From Verrucomicrobiota bacterium (lineage in GTDB: Bacteria; Verrucomicrobiota; Verrucomicrobiia; Limisphaerales; UBA11320): a stretch of DNA of 12,375 bases. Positions 1 through 7,294 of this stretch are shown piece after piece. The DNA is taken from positions 1 through 12,375 of the forward strand of contig VHDG01000029.1 in NCBI GenBank assembly GCA_016871475.1. The letters are read 5' to 3'. The position numbers and the translations under genes were made by a program. Under the pieces are notes generated by a model, which worked only from the letters and a program-made list of their open reading frames with translations, was not told the origin of the DNA and ran no database searches. The first letter of the stretch is position 1. The number at the start of each line of letters is the position of its first letter.

Positions 1-358
1 CCTGGATCTCTACGACACCTCAGGACTGGGACTGATTCGCGGTCTCGACTGGAGCAAGAACGAGACAACCGTGCGACGAAAACTGCCCTATCAACGTTTT
101 CTGCCGCTGATCCTTCGAGTGCAGCCCGACCCTCACACTGACCGGGTCAGGATAAAGGTCGCACTGGAAGGTGAACCCTTGCTCAGCTGGGAGGGAGATC
201 AGCGGGATCTCTCAATCCCCTACTACTTTGCCGACCAGGTTTCGATCACTCGTGACCCGCTGGCCATATTCCTCATCAGCACAGCGGGTGGGGCTCGGGT
301 CAGGGACCTGTCAGTGAACGTTCTCCCCCACGGATCCTCCGAGATTCATCCGCGGTAA
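1..358 (+). CDS. C-terminal end of a protein with a lectin-like PVC-type terminal module (5' end outside window)
   Basis: The frame is open from base 2 to the TAA at 356-358, giving 118 visible residues; the start lies before the window. The visible part carries GLGLIRGLDWSKNETTVRR, then a beta-rich stretch with LEGEPLLSWEGD and ending VRDLSVNVLP. From family knowledge, a 'G-L-x-I-x-G ... N-E-T-x-V ... I-x-V-x-L-x-G-x-P-L-x-x-W-x-G' pattern occurs at the C terminus of many Planctomycetes and Verrucomicrobia proteins, such as kinases, sigma factors and hypothetical proteins, probably as a concanavalin-like beta-sandwich. The function of the whole protein cannot be told from this fragment. It converges on the response regulator gene, with a 50-base gap that holds only a weak 5-bp hairpin (388-403). 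Confidence 0.72.
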   Translation, partial: LDLYDTSGLGLIRGLDWSKNETTVRRKLPYQRFLPLILRVQPDPHTDRVRIKVALEGEPLLSWEGDQRDLSIPYYFADQVSITRDPLAIFLISTAGGARVRDLSVNVLPHGSSEIHPR

Positions 359-408
359 CGAAGGAGACTCTCAAGAGACTCAGTCGCAACTCGTGGTTGA
401 GTTTCCTC

Positions 409-1065
409 TCAATCAAACGTCGATTTGTTGTCGTAGGCAAACTTGAGGTGGCTGTGGCTCCCGCTGAGGCCGATCTTGGCGCTCATGTTCTGACGGTGAG
501 TTTCCACGGTGCGAACAGCGCACCCCAGCACCTCCGCGATTTCCTTGCTGGTCTTGTCTTCAGCAATGAGCTTCAGAATCCGCCGCTCCGCCGGGGTCAG
601 GGACTCGAGTCCCGGCTTTGCCCGACGCAACGCCTCAGCCTGGGCACGGCGACGCAACAGCAATCCGGCCATGGTTGAACTGATGAATGTCTTCCCGTCC
701 GCAACACTACGGACCGCGGCTATCAAGTCTTCGACTGCGTTCTCCTTCAGCACATAGGCGTGCACACCCAGGTCCAACGCCTTGTTCAGAAGATCCACGT
801 CCTCGTGCATGGTCAGAAGGACGATTTTCACCGGAACCCGGTCCTCCATCAGCTTTCGCGTCGCTTCCAAGCCTGAAAGCTTCGGCATATTGACGTCCAG
901 GATCGCAATGTCTGGATCAAGCTCCCTGATGAGTCTGACCGCTTCGTCGCCGTTGCTGGCCTGACCAACCAATCGAAGTGACGGATCGGTTTCAATGACG
1001 TCACACAAGCCTCGACGAAAGATCGGATGGTCGTCTGCGATGAGTATCTTCAGTAGTGAATCCAT
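409..1065 (-). CDS. NarL/FixJ-family (LuxR-type HTH) response regulator
   Basis: Cytoplasmic two-component transcription regulator of 218 aa, a normal length for the family. The receiver domain (about 5-122) has the acidic pair D11-D12, phosphoacceptor D57 in AILDVNMP, switch T85 and Y104, and K107 in YVLKE. The DNA-binding LuxR-type helix-turn-helix (about 152-200) has LTPAERRILKLIAEDKTSKE followed by VRTVETHRQNMSAKIGL. The ATG at 1065 places the receiver domain at the usual distance; a TTG two codons upstream (1071) is possible but less likely, and neither has a clear Shine-Dalgarno. The gene lies 118 bases downstream of a HisKA_3 histidine kinase on the same strand, the usual partner for this family, so phosphotransfer from that kinase to D57 is the natural inference. 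The target genes are unknown. Confidence 0.95.
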   Translation of the reverse strand: MDSLLKILIADDHPIFRRGLCDVIETDPSLRLVGQASNGDEAVRLIRELDPDIAILDVNMPKLSGLEATRKLMEDRVPVKIVLLTMHEDVDLLNKALDLGVHAYVLKENAVEDLIAAVRSVADGKTFISSTMAGLLLRRRAQAEALRRAKPGLESLTPAERRILKLIAEDKTSKEIAEVLGCAVRTVETHRQNMSAKIGLSGSHSHLKFAYDNKSTFD

Positions 1066-1183
1066 GTACAACAGGGGGCGAATCTAGCGCAGGGAAGGCA
1101 AACACGCCACTCCTCCGAAGGCCTAGGGTTGCATCTCCATCGATGACGTTTCATTGCAGACCGCCCATAAATAAATCACCGGA

Positions 1184-2629
1184 TCAGGAAGGGGTTATCT
1201 CGACCTCGATTCGGGTCCCCTGCCTCGGGCTTGATTGAACAAGCACGTTACCACCCAGGGTGTAGGCTCGTTCTTTGATGTTCTTGAGGCCGAAACTGCC
1301 GCCGGTGAGGTTTGCGCTGTTCCCGCTGGCCAACCCCCGACCGTCATCCTCAACGATCAAACGAAGCCTCCTCAGCTCACGCAGGATGGAGACACGGGAT
1401 TTATTCGCGTTTGAATGCTTCACAACGTTGTTCAAGCACTCCTGAGCGATGCGGAAAAAGTTGATCTGGTCTTGGGGCGACAAGGCATTGTCGATGTCAG
1501 CCAGGTCGCTCTCAAACACGATGCTGGAGGAATCTCCCATCTTCCGAACCATGGACGTGATGGCCTCGGTGAGTCCCAGTTCATCGATTTGAAACGGGCG
1601 CAGATTGTGCGCGATCTCTCTGACTTCGCGGATGGCGAGTGATGCCATTGACGAGACCTCGGCCACGTGCTCGGACATCTTTGCGGGGTCGTTGGGTTGT
1701 TTTAGGGCGAGCGCGGCGCGGTTCTTGATCACGAGCAGGTTCTGTCCAAGACTATCGTGCAGCTCACGAGAGATGCGGTGTCGCTCCTGTTCCTGGGATT
1801 CGATGAGTTGCCGTGAGAACGCTTCCTGAGCAGCGCGGCGCCGTTCGATCTGGGCGATGCGTGCGCGGTAGGCCGCGAACAGAATACCGGTCACGATCAG
1901 GACGACCGCGCCGCGGAACAGAGACGTCTGCCAAAAGCTGGGTATTACTCGCAATGAAACCGTGGCAGCCGATTTACTCCAGACAGCGTCATTGTTCACT
2001 CCGATGACCTGGAACTGGTAAGTCCCTGGAGGCAGATACGAATAGCTGGCCACGCGGGCGCGTCCAGCTTCCCTCCAGTCGCGGTCGTAGCCGATGAGCT
2101 GATGACGAAACCGGACCTGAGCCGGCTCAGAAGAACTGATCGCGCTGTAGCGAACCTCAACTCTTTCGCTTCCGGGAGGGATTTCCATCGCCTGGTTGCC
2201 TTCTGAAACCAGGGGGTGAACGCGCCCATCAATGGAGATTTCCTGAATGTGGAGTCGTGGAGCGATCGCGTCTCCATGGAACTGTCGTGGATCGACAATG
2301 GCAATGCCGCTGCCCGTGCAGAACCACAACCGTCCGTCGCTGGCCTTGGCACAAGCGGGCTGGTACTCGGTCCAGAAATTGGGCCGGAGAAGCCCTTCAT
2401 CCTGACCGATCAATGTGGATGTGATGACTTGCAGTTTACCCTCGATGAAGTCATGCAACTGCGAGATCGCAACCCGCACCAAACCCAGGCGAGTGCCGAG
2501 CCAGAGATGCCGCAGATCATCCTCGATGATTTGCTCGACGGCGTCATGCACGAGACCCGCTTTGGTTGTGAGGGTGACGAAATTGGAGCCGATCCACGCA
2601 GGCACGATTTCAAACGAGGGAATCTCCAT
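1184..2629 (-). CDS. Sensor histidine kinase, Y_Y_Y / HisKA_3 type, apparently 5'-truncated
   Basis: From the ATG at 2629 the protein is 481 aa. In order: part of a two-component-regulator beta-propeller (about 10-115, blade motifs HLWLGTRLGLVRV and GRLWFCTGSGIAIVDP); a Y_Y_Y domain (about 155-228, with YDRDWREAG and YLPPGTYQFQV); one membrane segment (about 238-254); a HisKA_3 dimerisation/phosphoacceptor segment with H291 in ERHRISRELHDSLGQ; and a HATPase_c domain with N-box (ECLNNVVKHSNA), G1 (DDGRG) and G2 (GSFGLKNIKERA). Full-length relatives are typically around 1000 aa, with a signal peptide and many propeller blades. Here almost all of the sensor and any signal peptide are missing, so export of the Y_Y_Y part is doubtful. 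The frame stays open to a TTG at 2842, but those 71 extra codons are not recognisable as propeller. Phosphorylation of the downstream regulator is inferred. Confidence 0.88.
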   Translation of the reverse strand: MEIPSFEIVPAWIGSNFVTLTTKAGLVHDAVEQIIEDDLRHLWLGTRLGLVRVAISQLHDFIEGKLQVITSTLIGQDEGLLRPNFWTEYQPACAKASDGRLWFCTGSGIAIVDPRQFHGDAIAPRLHIQEISIDGRVHPLVSEGNQAMEIPPGSERVEVRYSAISSSEPAQVRFRHQLIGYDRDWREAGRARVASYSYLPPGTYQFQVIGVNNDAVWSKSAATVSLRVIPSFWQTSLFRGAVVLIVTGILFAAYRARIAQIERRRAAQEAFSRQLIESQEQERHRISRELHDSLGQNLLVIKNRAALALKQPNDPAKMSEHVAEVSSMASLAIREVREIAHNLRPFQIDELGLTEAITSMVRKMGDSSSIVFESDLADIDNALSPQDQINFFRIAQECLNNVVKHSNANKSRVSILRELRRLRLIVEDDGRGLASGNSANLTGGSFGLKNIKERAYTLGGNVLVQSSPRQGTRIEVEITPS

Positions 2630-2765
2630 CGCCTCGGACGGTTTCGCACACCAGAGTGCGACGGAAATGCGGTTGAAGGTCTCGCGTGAACAGCAATGGA
2701 CCACGCAGGACTGGCATGCTGAAAACCGGAGGAAACCGGTGGTCTGGCGGCAGAAAATCAAAGTT

Positions 2766-2796
2766 TTCACACCCTTAAGACGTTGAATGATAAAAT
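2766..2796 (+). promoter_or_regulatory. Weak sigma70-like promoter candidate before the DUF4143 remnant
   Basis: TTCACA (2766-2771) and TAAAAT (2791-2796) each differ by one base from sigma70 consensus, but the spacer is 19 bases, longer than ideal. The site lies in an AT-rich stretch (about 2761-2820) that contrasts with the surrounding GC-rich coding DNA. It is 36 bases ahead of the TTG at 2832. AT-richness alone produces such matches, so this is only a candidate. Confidence 0.18.
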
Positions 2797-2831
2797 GATG
2801 TAAAATAATTGGAAATCCTAAACGGAGCGTT

Positions 2832-3599
2832 TTGGTTCTCAAGGAAGTCGGAGAGGGTGAGTGGCGGAACCTATGGTGGCGGGGCGGCTTTCCGCCTTCG
2901 TATCTGGTCGCGACGGATGCGGTGAGCCGTCAGTGGCAGGAGGAATTTGTGCGGACGTTGCTGGAACGGGATATGCCGCAGCTGGGAATCAGGGTGGCCT
3001 CGCCGGCCCTGCGCCGGTTCTGGACCATGCTCACGCATTACCACGCCCAAATCTGGAAAGGCTCGGAATTGGCGCGCTCGTTGGGCACGTCCGAACCGAC
3101 CATGCGCAAGTATCTGGATCTTCTGAGTTCGACGTTCATGGTGCGGCAGCTTGCTCCGTTATACGAGAATCTGGGCAAAAGACAGGTGAAGGCCCCGAAA
3201 ATCTATCTACGGGACTCGGGCCTGCTGCATTGCCTGATGCGACAGGCTTCCTTCGCCGACCTGGAGGCACATCCGAAACTGGGTGCATCGTGGGAGGGGT
3301 TTGCACTTGAAAAAGTCTTGAGCATCACGGGTGATCGGGATGCGTTCTTCTGGGCCACGCACAGCGGCGCAGAGCTGGATTTGCTGGTGAACTGGCGTGG
3401 ACGGAGGTGCGGCTTCGAGTTCAAATATGGAGACGCGCCGTCCATGACAAAGTCGATGCACACGGCCTTGAATGATTTGAAGCTGGAACATCTGTTTGTG
3501 GTCCACCCGGGCAGAGACTCCTACAGAATGGATGACCGGACAGAAGCCGCAGCCATCGCACATCTCCTCGCGCGCCTATCGCGAACGGAGGTATTCTAA
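2832..3599 (+). CDS. DUF4143 domain protein, remnant of an AAA-type ATPase lacking its P-loop half
   Basis: The 255 residues match the C-terminal two thirds of the 'ATP-binding protein, DUF4143' family: LWWRGGFPPSYL, then LRRFWTMLTHYHAQIW, a winged-helix-like segment (ELARSLGTSEPTMRKYLDLL), and a PD-(D/E)XK-like end with GAELDLL and GFEFKYG. Family members are usually about 380 aa and begin with an AAA ATPase domain carrying Walker A and B. That domain is absent here, and no Walker A appears upstream in any plus frame. The frame is open upstream only to a TGA at 2796-2798. A TTG at 2832 preceded by GGAG (2824-2827, 4-base gap) could start translation of the remnant. The full protein would be a chromosomal or antitoxin-like ATPase of uncertain role; this fragment cannot hydrolyse ATP. 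It is probably a decaying gene, though its frame is intact to the stop. Confidence 0.82.
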   Translation: MVLKEVGEGEWRNLWWRGGFPPSYLVATDAVSRQWQEEFVRTLLERDMPQLGIRVASPALRRFWTMLTHYHAQIWKGSELARSLGTSEPTMRKYLDLLSSTFMVRQLAPLYENLGKRQVKAPKIYLRDSGLLHCLMRQASFADLEAHPKLGASWEGFALEKVLSITGDRDAFFWATHSGAELDLLVNWRGRRCGFEFKYGDAPSMTKSMHTALNDLKLEHLFVVHPGRDSYRMDDRTEAAAIAHLLARLSRTEVF

Positions 3600-3943
3600 A
3601 ACACCACCGTTAACCAGCCCAGCTCCGCAATCCAAGCGCCTCACCTACTGGGCCCTACTTACGCCTGGTAACCACCCATCGTAGTTCGAGGAGTTCGAGA
3701 GTCGAAAGTCCGATGTCCTTGCACTCACCAGCCCTCAGGCGTTCTTAGTGTTTCCCACGACGTCGTGTGCCAGAGGGCCAAGTTTCGCCTGTTGTCCATC
3801 GAACGTTCACGGTCAAAGCGCCGGCGGACAGGCGCACTCCATGACCTGACGGACTTCCTGGCAGGCTAAGAACTCGCGATAGCGTCTTGGAGTGCGGAAG
3901 TCTTGTGCAGCTTATGATGGACCTATGACGCCGACAGCCAAGA
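3600..3943. other. 344-base non-coding interval between convergent genes
   Basis: No convincing gene is seen on either strand. The stretch contains a perfect 12-bp palindrome CACGACGTCGTG (3756-3767), a short direct repeat TTCGAG (3685-3690 and 3694-3699), a 5-bp GCGCC/GGCGC stem (3818-3822 with 3831-3835), and the widely spaced inverted octamer GTTCTTAG (3741-3748) / CTAAGAAC (3867-3874). None is strong enough to name as a terminator. It separates the DUF4143 remnant from the sulfatase, whose genes converge here. It may hold degraded repeat DNA. Confidence 0.4.
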
Positions 3944-5290
3944 TCACGGAGTTGGCTCAGTGCCTATCCACCAGGCATCCAATTTGGCACGAAGCCTGGC
4001 CACACGCACCGGTTCGGCGTCCGCCAGGTTTCTTTCCTCCTTCGGATCATTCATCACGTGATAAAGCTCCACAGCGCCTTTCTCGTTCTGAGGTGCAGGG
4101 ATGATCAGTTTCCAGTCTTCCTCCAGGATCCATCGCCAACGCAAATTCGGCGCAGCGCGCTTCAAATCCACAAAGTCGTGGGTATGGCATTCGCCGTGGA
4201 TCGCAGGACGAGCAACGAGCGCGGATTCATCGATGAGATCAAGGCCGGGAAGATCCTGGGGTGCCTTCACTTCGCATGCCTTGAGAATCGTGGGGAGAAT
4301 ATCGAGGGAACTGACCGGCACATCACTGGTCTTGGGAGAAAGACGCCCCTTCCACCGTACCATGATCGGTGTGCGCAACCCGCCGTCGTAGGGGGACTGC
4401 TTCGACTTGGGAGCATAACGCCCGGTGTCCGGATCGGTGATCCAACCGTTGTCGGTGACATAGACCACGATCGTGTTTTCAGCCAGGCCTTCGCGGTCCA
4501 GGTGGTTCAGCAGGTCGCCACATGTTTCATCGAACCATTCAACCATTGCCCAGTATTTGGCGATGGCCGCGCTCGGCGCCTGGGTCCGGTACTTTGCCAG
4601 GATGCGCTCGGGCGGGGTGTGAGGGTCGTGTGGCAACAAGGGCGCATACCAGACGAAGAACGGCTTCGCATCTCTGCGTGAACGCGCCATGAAGTCATAA
4701 ATCGGTTGCAAGGTCTTGCGCCCGATTTCCAGTCCCACGTCCCCATGCCGTCCCCCCTTCGTCATGCCTTCCGTGAATCCCCCATGCCGATAGTCGCCCA
4801 GCCACCATTTGCCGGTCTGCAAGCTGCGGTAGCCGGCTTGTCCGAGCAGTCGAGGCAACGTGGGCCAGGCCTGAAGGTTCCTAACCATCTGTTGACGGCC
4901 CTCCCAGAACGCCTGGGAAGCGTGGAACTCGGCGCCCTTCATCCCTGCAGGCCTGGGAGGATCGTTGCCTGTGATCAGATGTTGATGCGGGTAACGCCCC
5001 GTGATGATGGATGCAAGACTCGGGCAACAAAGACTCGACGGGACGTAGCCTCGACGAAAAGTCCTGCCCTCCTTCGAGAGTCGGTCCAGATGCGGAGTTT
5101 TTATCACAGGATGCCCCATGAACCCATAGTCACCCCAGTGCTGGTCGTCCGAGATGATCAGAAGAACATTGGGTGGCGCAGCGAAGAGTGCCCACCCCAT
5201 CGAGAAGAACAGAAGCGTCGCAAGCAGGTTCAACATTGTCCGGAGCATAGGAAGAGTCGGTTGGGCTGGAAGCTGAAAAATGCCGATCAA
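3944..5290 (-). CDS. Secreted sulfatase (alkaline-phosphatase superfamily, formylglycine type)
   Basis: Numbered from the ATG at 5248 (434 aa). A signal peptide (MLRTMLNLLATLLFFSMGWA, about 1-23) is followed by the sulfatase fold: metal-binding D34-D35 in IISDDQHWGDYG, the catalytic-site segment C74-C-P-S-L-A with TGRYPHQH, K147 in TGKWWLG, H207 in LPHDPH, and D266-N267 in VTDNGW. C74 would be converted to formylglycine, and the enzyme would hydrolyse sulfate esters of a polysaccharide or glycan outside the cytoplasm. The CxPSR motif has Leu instead of Arg at its fifth position. Start choice is open: a TTG at 5290 overlaps the previous gene's TGA (TTGA) and has GGTGGAG 5 bases upstream, while the ATG at 5248 gives the cleaner signal peptide but has no Shine-Dalgarno. 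The longer version is given. The substrate cannot be read from sequence. Confidence 0.93.
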   Translation of the reverse strand: MIGIFQLPAQPTLPMLRTMLNLLATLLFFSMGWALFAAPPNVLLIISDDQHWGDYGFMGHPVIKTPHLDRLSKEGRTFRRGYVPSSLCCPSLASIITGRYPHQHLITGNDPPRPAGMKGAEFHASQAFWEGRQQMVRNLQAWPTLPRLLGQAGYRSLQTGKWWLGDYRHGGFTEGMTKGGRHGDVGLEIGRKTLQPIYDFMARSRRDAKPFFVWYAPLLPHDPHTPPERILAKYRTQAPSAAIAKYWAMVEWFDETCGDLLNHLDREGLAENTIVVYVTDNGWITDPDTGRYAPKSKQSPYDGGLRTPIMVRWKGRLSPKTSDVPVSSLDILPTILKACEVKAPQDLPGLDLIDESALVARPAIHGECHTHDFVDLKRAAPNLRWRWILEEDWKLIIPAPQNEKGAVELYHVMNDPKEERNLADAEPVRVARLRAKLDAWWIGTEPTP

Positions 5291-5302
5291 GGCATCTCCA
5301 CC
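5287..5302 (-). promoter_or_regulatory. Ribosome-binding site and TTGA stop/start overlap before the sulfatase
   Basis: On the minus strand GGTGGAG (5302-5296) lies 5 bases before TTG (5290-5288), and that TTG shares bases with the TGA stop (5289-5287) of the preceding gene. This looks like a translational-coupling junction and is the main argument for the TTG start. The purine run also encodes part of the preceding gene's last residues (VEMP), so it could be fortuitous. Confidence 0.4.
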
Positions 5303-6222
5303 GCGATGTAGAAATGATTGGAAGATGATGCCCCGGTGTCCATCGCTTGGGCTTGTCCGTCAGTGAGGACGAGCGGAGCCGTGATCCGTCTCCACTGACT
5401 GAGGCTCAATCCCAGATCCGTAGCTGCATGGATGGAGATGCGGCTGAGGCGGTGGCTTTCCATGGGGGAGCCCGAAGGGTAAGCCAGCCGTATGAGGTTG
5501 CCGGAGGATTCAGGCCTCACATCGAGCCTCAGAGCTTCCGTCGGCTCGTGTGCCTGATCGCCGAGGAAGGCAAGCAATTGCGAATCACTCACCGAGGCGG
5601 GATTCGAGAAATCTGCGTTCGCGAGGTTGGCGGGTATCCTGGGTCGTGCGTAGCGCACGTAGTCGAAGGCTGCCTCCAAGTCAGGACTCGCCCCGGTGAA
5701 CAGACTCCCATTCGGAAGCCGCGCACCGTTGGTGAGAACGGTCAGATTCTGAGCAACGAATCCAACACGTTCACAGTTCGCCCAATCTGTGTACACCGTA
5801 AGCCCGGCCTGCAAGGTGACAGGAAAGTCCGGCCTCGAGTACCGGCGGTGCACCGTCCAGTTTCCACCCTCGGGCCGTCTGAGCAGGATCAGGTGACGAC
5901 CTATCCGTGCCACCTGGATCTGGGCGCGGGGTGTTCCAGCAGATATCTCCAGGGTCGAGACGCTGTTCAAAGTTGTCTTGACCTCGTGCTGATAGGTGCC
6001 CGGTGTGTTGGCACCGCCTAGAGACAGAAAGACGTAGTTTTGTCCACCCGGCGTCCATTGTGCAGGAGACGTCATGGCTCGTGGAGATCGAACCATGATG
6101 CCCGCCAGCGAGAACAAGCTGTTTGGAGCCCCCGCGCCACCTCGTCCCGACACCGTCACATCAGTGGTGATGACAAAGTTTCCATTGATGGACTTGTAGG
6201 CGAGTTCGCCACGCCACTCCTG

Positions 6223-6225
6223 TTA
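6223..6225 (-). other. In-frame TAA stop in place of an expected Tyr codon
   Basis: The minus strand reads GTC TGG TAA CAG GAG TGG CGT GGC, that is V-W-stop-Q-E-W-R-G. The downstream frame is unchanged and stays homologous immediately after the stop. A TAC or TAT codon would restore the family pattern W-Y-(Q/E)-x-(W/Y)-R-G. It may be a real nonsense mutation, a sequencing error, or readthrough; no recoding signal was recognised. Confidence 0.8.
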
Positions 6226-6544
6226 CCAGACGCTGGTATGCGGAATCATCAGCAATCGCCCTGGGCGACGTTGACCAAAGTCGAATGTCTCGAGGGCATC
6301 ATTGCCCCAACCTTGGGTCTGATACACGCGCTGCCAGTTGCTTAGGGTCGCTGGTGTTCGAAACTCGTCGGATAGTGGGGTCAGGTCATCAGCCGCGTTG
6401 ATGTCGCCACTGAGGAGAGCCAGGATCGCCATGAGCAGGGCAAAGCCAGGGGGATGATTGTCCCTTGGGCGCCGGCCACACCGAAACGGAGTGGCTTTCG
6501 CTCCCGCGGCTTCAACAGACACCATATTCTTCATCGGATATTTT

Positions 6545-7276
6545 TCATCGCTGTGCACGAAGTGGTTCCGGCAACTCCGGCAAGGGTGTGACCTCCAACA
6601 CCTCATCAAAATACCAGGGCTTTCCTGTAGCCTTCTTGTACCCCACCACTTTCGTCGGATGTTTTGTGCCATTGGGCATCGTTTTCCACTCCGAGAAGCG
6701 GTGGATGTCTGAGCGCCAGTCGATGCGACTCAGGAGGTTGCTTCTTTTGCTGAAGTACAAGTCCATCGCAGGCTGGACGCTCCCGCTGACCCGAAGGCCC
6801 CACAATTCGAGATCGCCATCCTTTGTGTCAGGAAGCGTCTCCACCGAGGAGGCTTGATCGGTCAGGACCTTGAGAGTCCAAGCCCATACCAGGAAGGTGG
6901 CTGGCTCGTCCTCGCGCTCGGTGTAGCCGCCGGAGCTTTTGAGCCACCAGTGTCGGGGGGCATCCAGGACACTTTCGCGCCGGGCGCCAAGACCCGTGTC
7001 CGTGTTTCCCAACACCACCCGGTCCTTCATCCCGAAAATCTGCAGCAGTTTTGATTGTCCGCCAGCAGCCCTGAGAGCCTTCTTGATGAGCGGCCTGGCT
7101 GGACGGCTGACGACGCCCTGGACCTCACTGGATCCAGGATCACCTGCCTGCATACAAAGCGGGCTTGTGATGATCACGAGCAGCAGGACGACTAGAGATA
7201 GGTGCCGACAGGAATCAAAACGCTTCGTCCGCTGAAGGAGAAGGCTCGTGGGACCGTGAGAAATTGTGAGCTTCAT
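6545..7276 (-). CDS. Exported protein of unknown function, PVC-type outer-membrane-lipoprotein-like
   Basis: 243 aa from the ATG at 7276, which has no visible Shine-Dalgarno. An N-terminal export segment (LSLVVLLLVIITSPLCMQA, about 26-44) precedes a mature domain with LIKKALRAAGGQSKLLQI, then PRHWWLK, FLVWAWTLKVL, LRVSGSVQPAMDLYF, LLSRIDWRSDIHRFSEW, VVGYKKATGKPWYFDEVLEV and LPELPEPL. I recognise this as an uncharacterised family seen in Planctomycetes and Verrucomicrobia. The 'A-x-G-G ... L ... RIDW ... Y' layout recalls LolA-like beta-sheet proteins that bind lipid or hydrophobic ligands, but that is only a resemblance. There is no lipobox. It is the first gene of a minus-strand cluster with the lectin-like protein (10-base gap) and the sulfatase. 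Confidence 0.82.
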   Translation of the reverse strand: MKLTISHGPTSLLLQRTKRFDSCRHLSLVVLLLVIITSPLCMQAGDPGSSEVQGVVSRPARPLIKKALRAAGGQSKLLQIFGMKDRVVLGNTDTGLGARRESVLDAPRHWWLKSSGGYTEREDEPATFLVWAWTLKVLTDQASSVETLPDTKDGDLELWGLRVSGSVQPAMDLYFSKRSNLLSRIDWRSDIHRFSEWKTMPNGTKHPTKVVGYKKATGKPWYFDEVLEVTPLPELPEPLRAQR

Positions 7277-7294
7277 TGGTCACAGTCTGGGCTG

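Larger units (their letters stand above)
5287..6534 (-). pseudogene. Secreted lectin/glucanase-like (DUF1349-like) protein gene interrupted by one in-frame TAA
   Basis: Two reading frames, 6534-6226 and 6222-5287, are in the same frame and separated only by a TAA (6225-6223), codon 104 of a 415-codon gene. The N part has a hydrophobic export segment (GFALLMAILALLSGDINA, about 30-47), then DEFRTPATLSNWQRV and RPGRLLMIPHTSVW. The C part continues without a break as QEWRGELAYKSINGNF and FSLAGIMVRSPRAM, then LLRRPEGGNWTVHRRYSRPD and FDYVRYARPRIP. It ends in a beta-rich module (SLSQWRRITAPLVLTDGQ, HFYIAVEMP). Family members have an uninterrupted concanavalin-like domain with Tyr after the Trp, so one base change in TAY explains the stop. 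Apart from this stop, the frame carries no other visible damage. It starts 10 bases after the preceding gene and abuts the sulfatase. The likely role is binding an extracellular glycan, which is inferred. Confidence 0.85.

Noticed and set aside
388..403. AACTC-GTGGTT-GAGTT hairpin as a terminator between the convergent genes
   Set aside because: Only a 5-bp AT-leaning stem with no T-run long enough for an intrinsic terminator.
1066..1183. Own promoter for the response regulator in the 118-base gap after the kinase
   Set aside because: No -35/-10 pair with acceptable spacing was visible; the gap permits one, but the sequence does not show it.
2630..2842. N-terminal extension of the kinase to a TTG at 2842
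   Set aside because: The frame is open but the residues are Cys-rich, show no propeller motif or convincing signal peptide, and the TTG overlaps the facing gene. It is kept only as an alternative start.
4058..4681. 207-codon open frame on the plus strand inside the sulfatase gene
   Set aside because: It is antisense to strongly conserved sulfatase sequence and its translation resembles no family; a shadow of a GC-rich gene.
5347..6021. 224-codon open frame on the plus strand opposite the lectin-like gene
   Set aside because: The minus-strand translation carries recognisable family motifs throughout; this frame has none.
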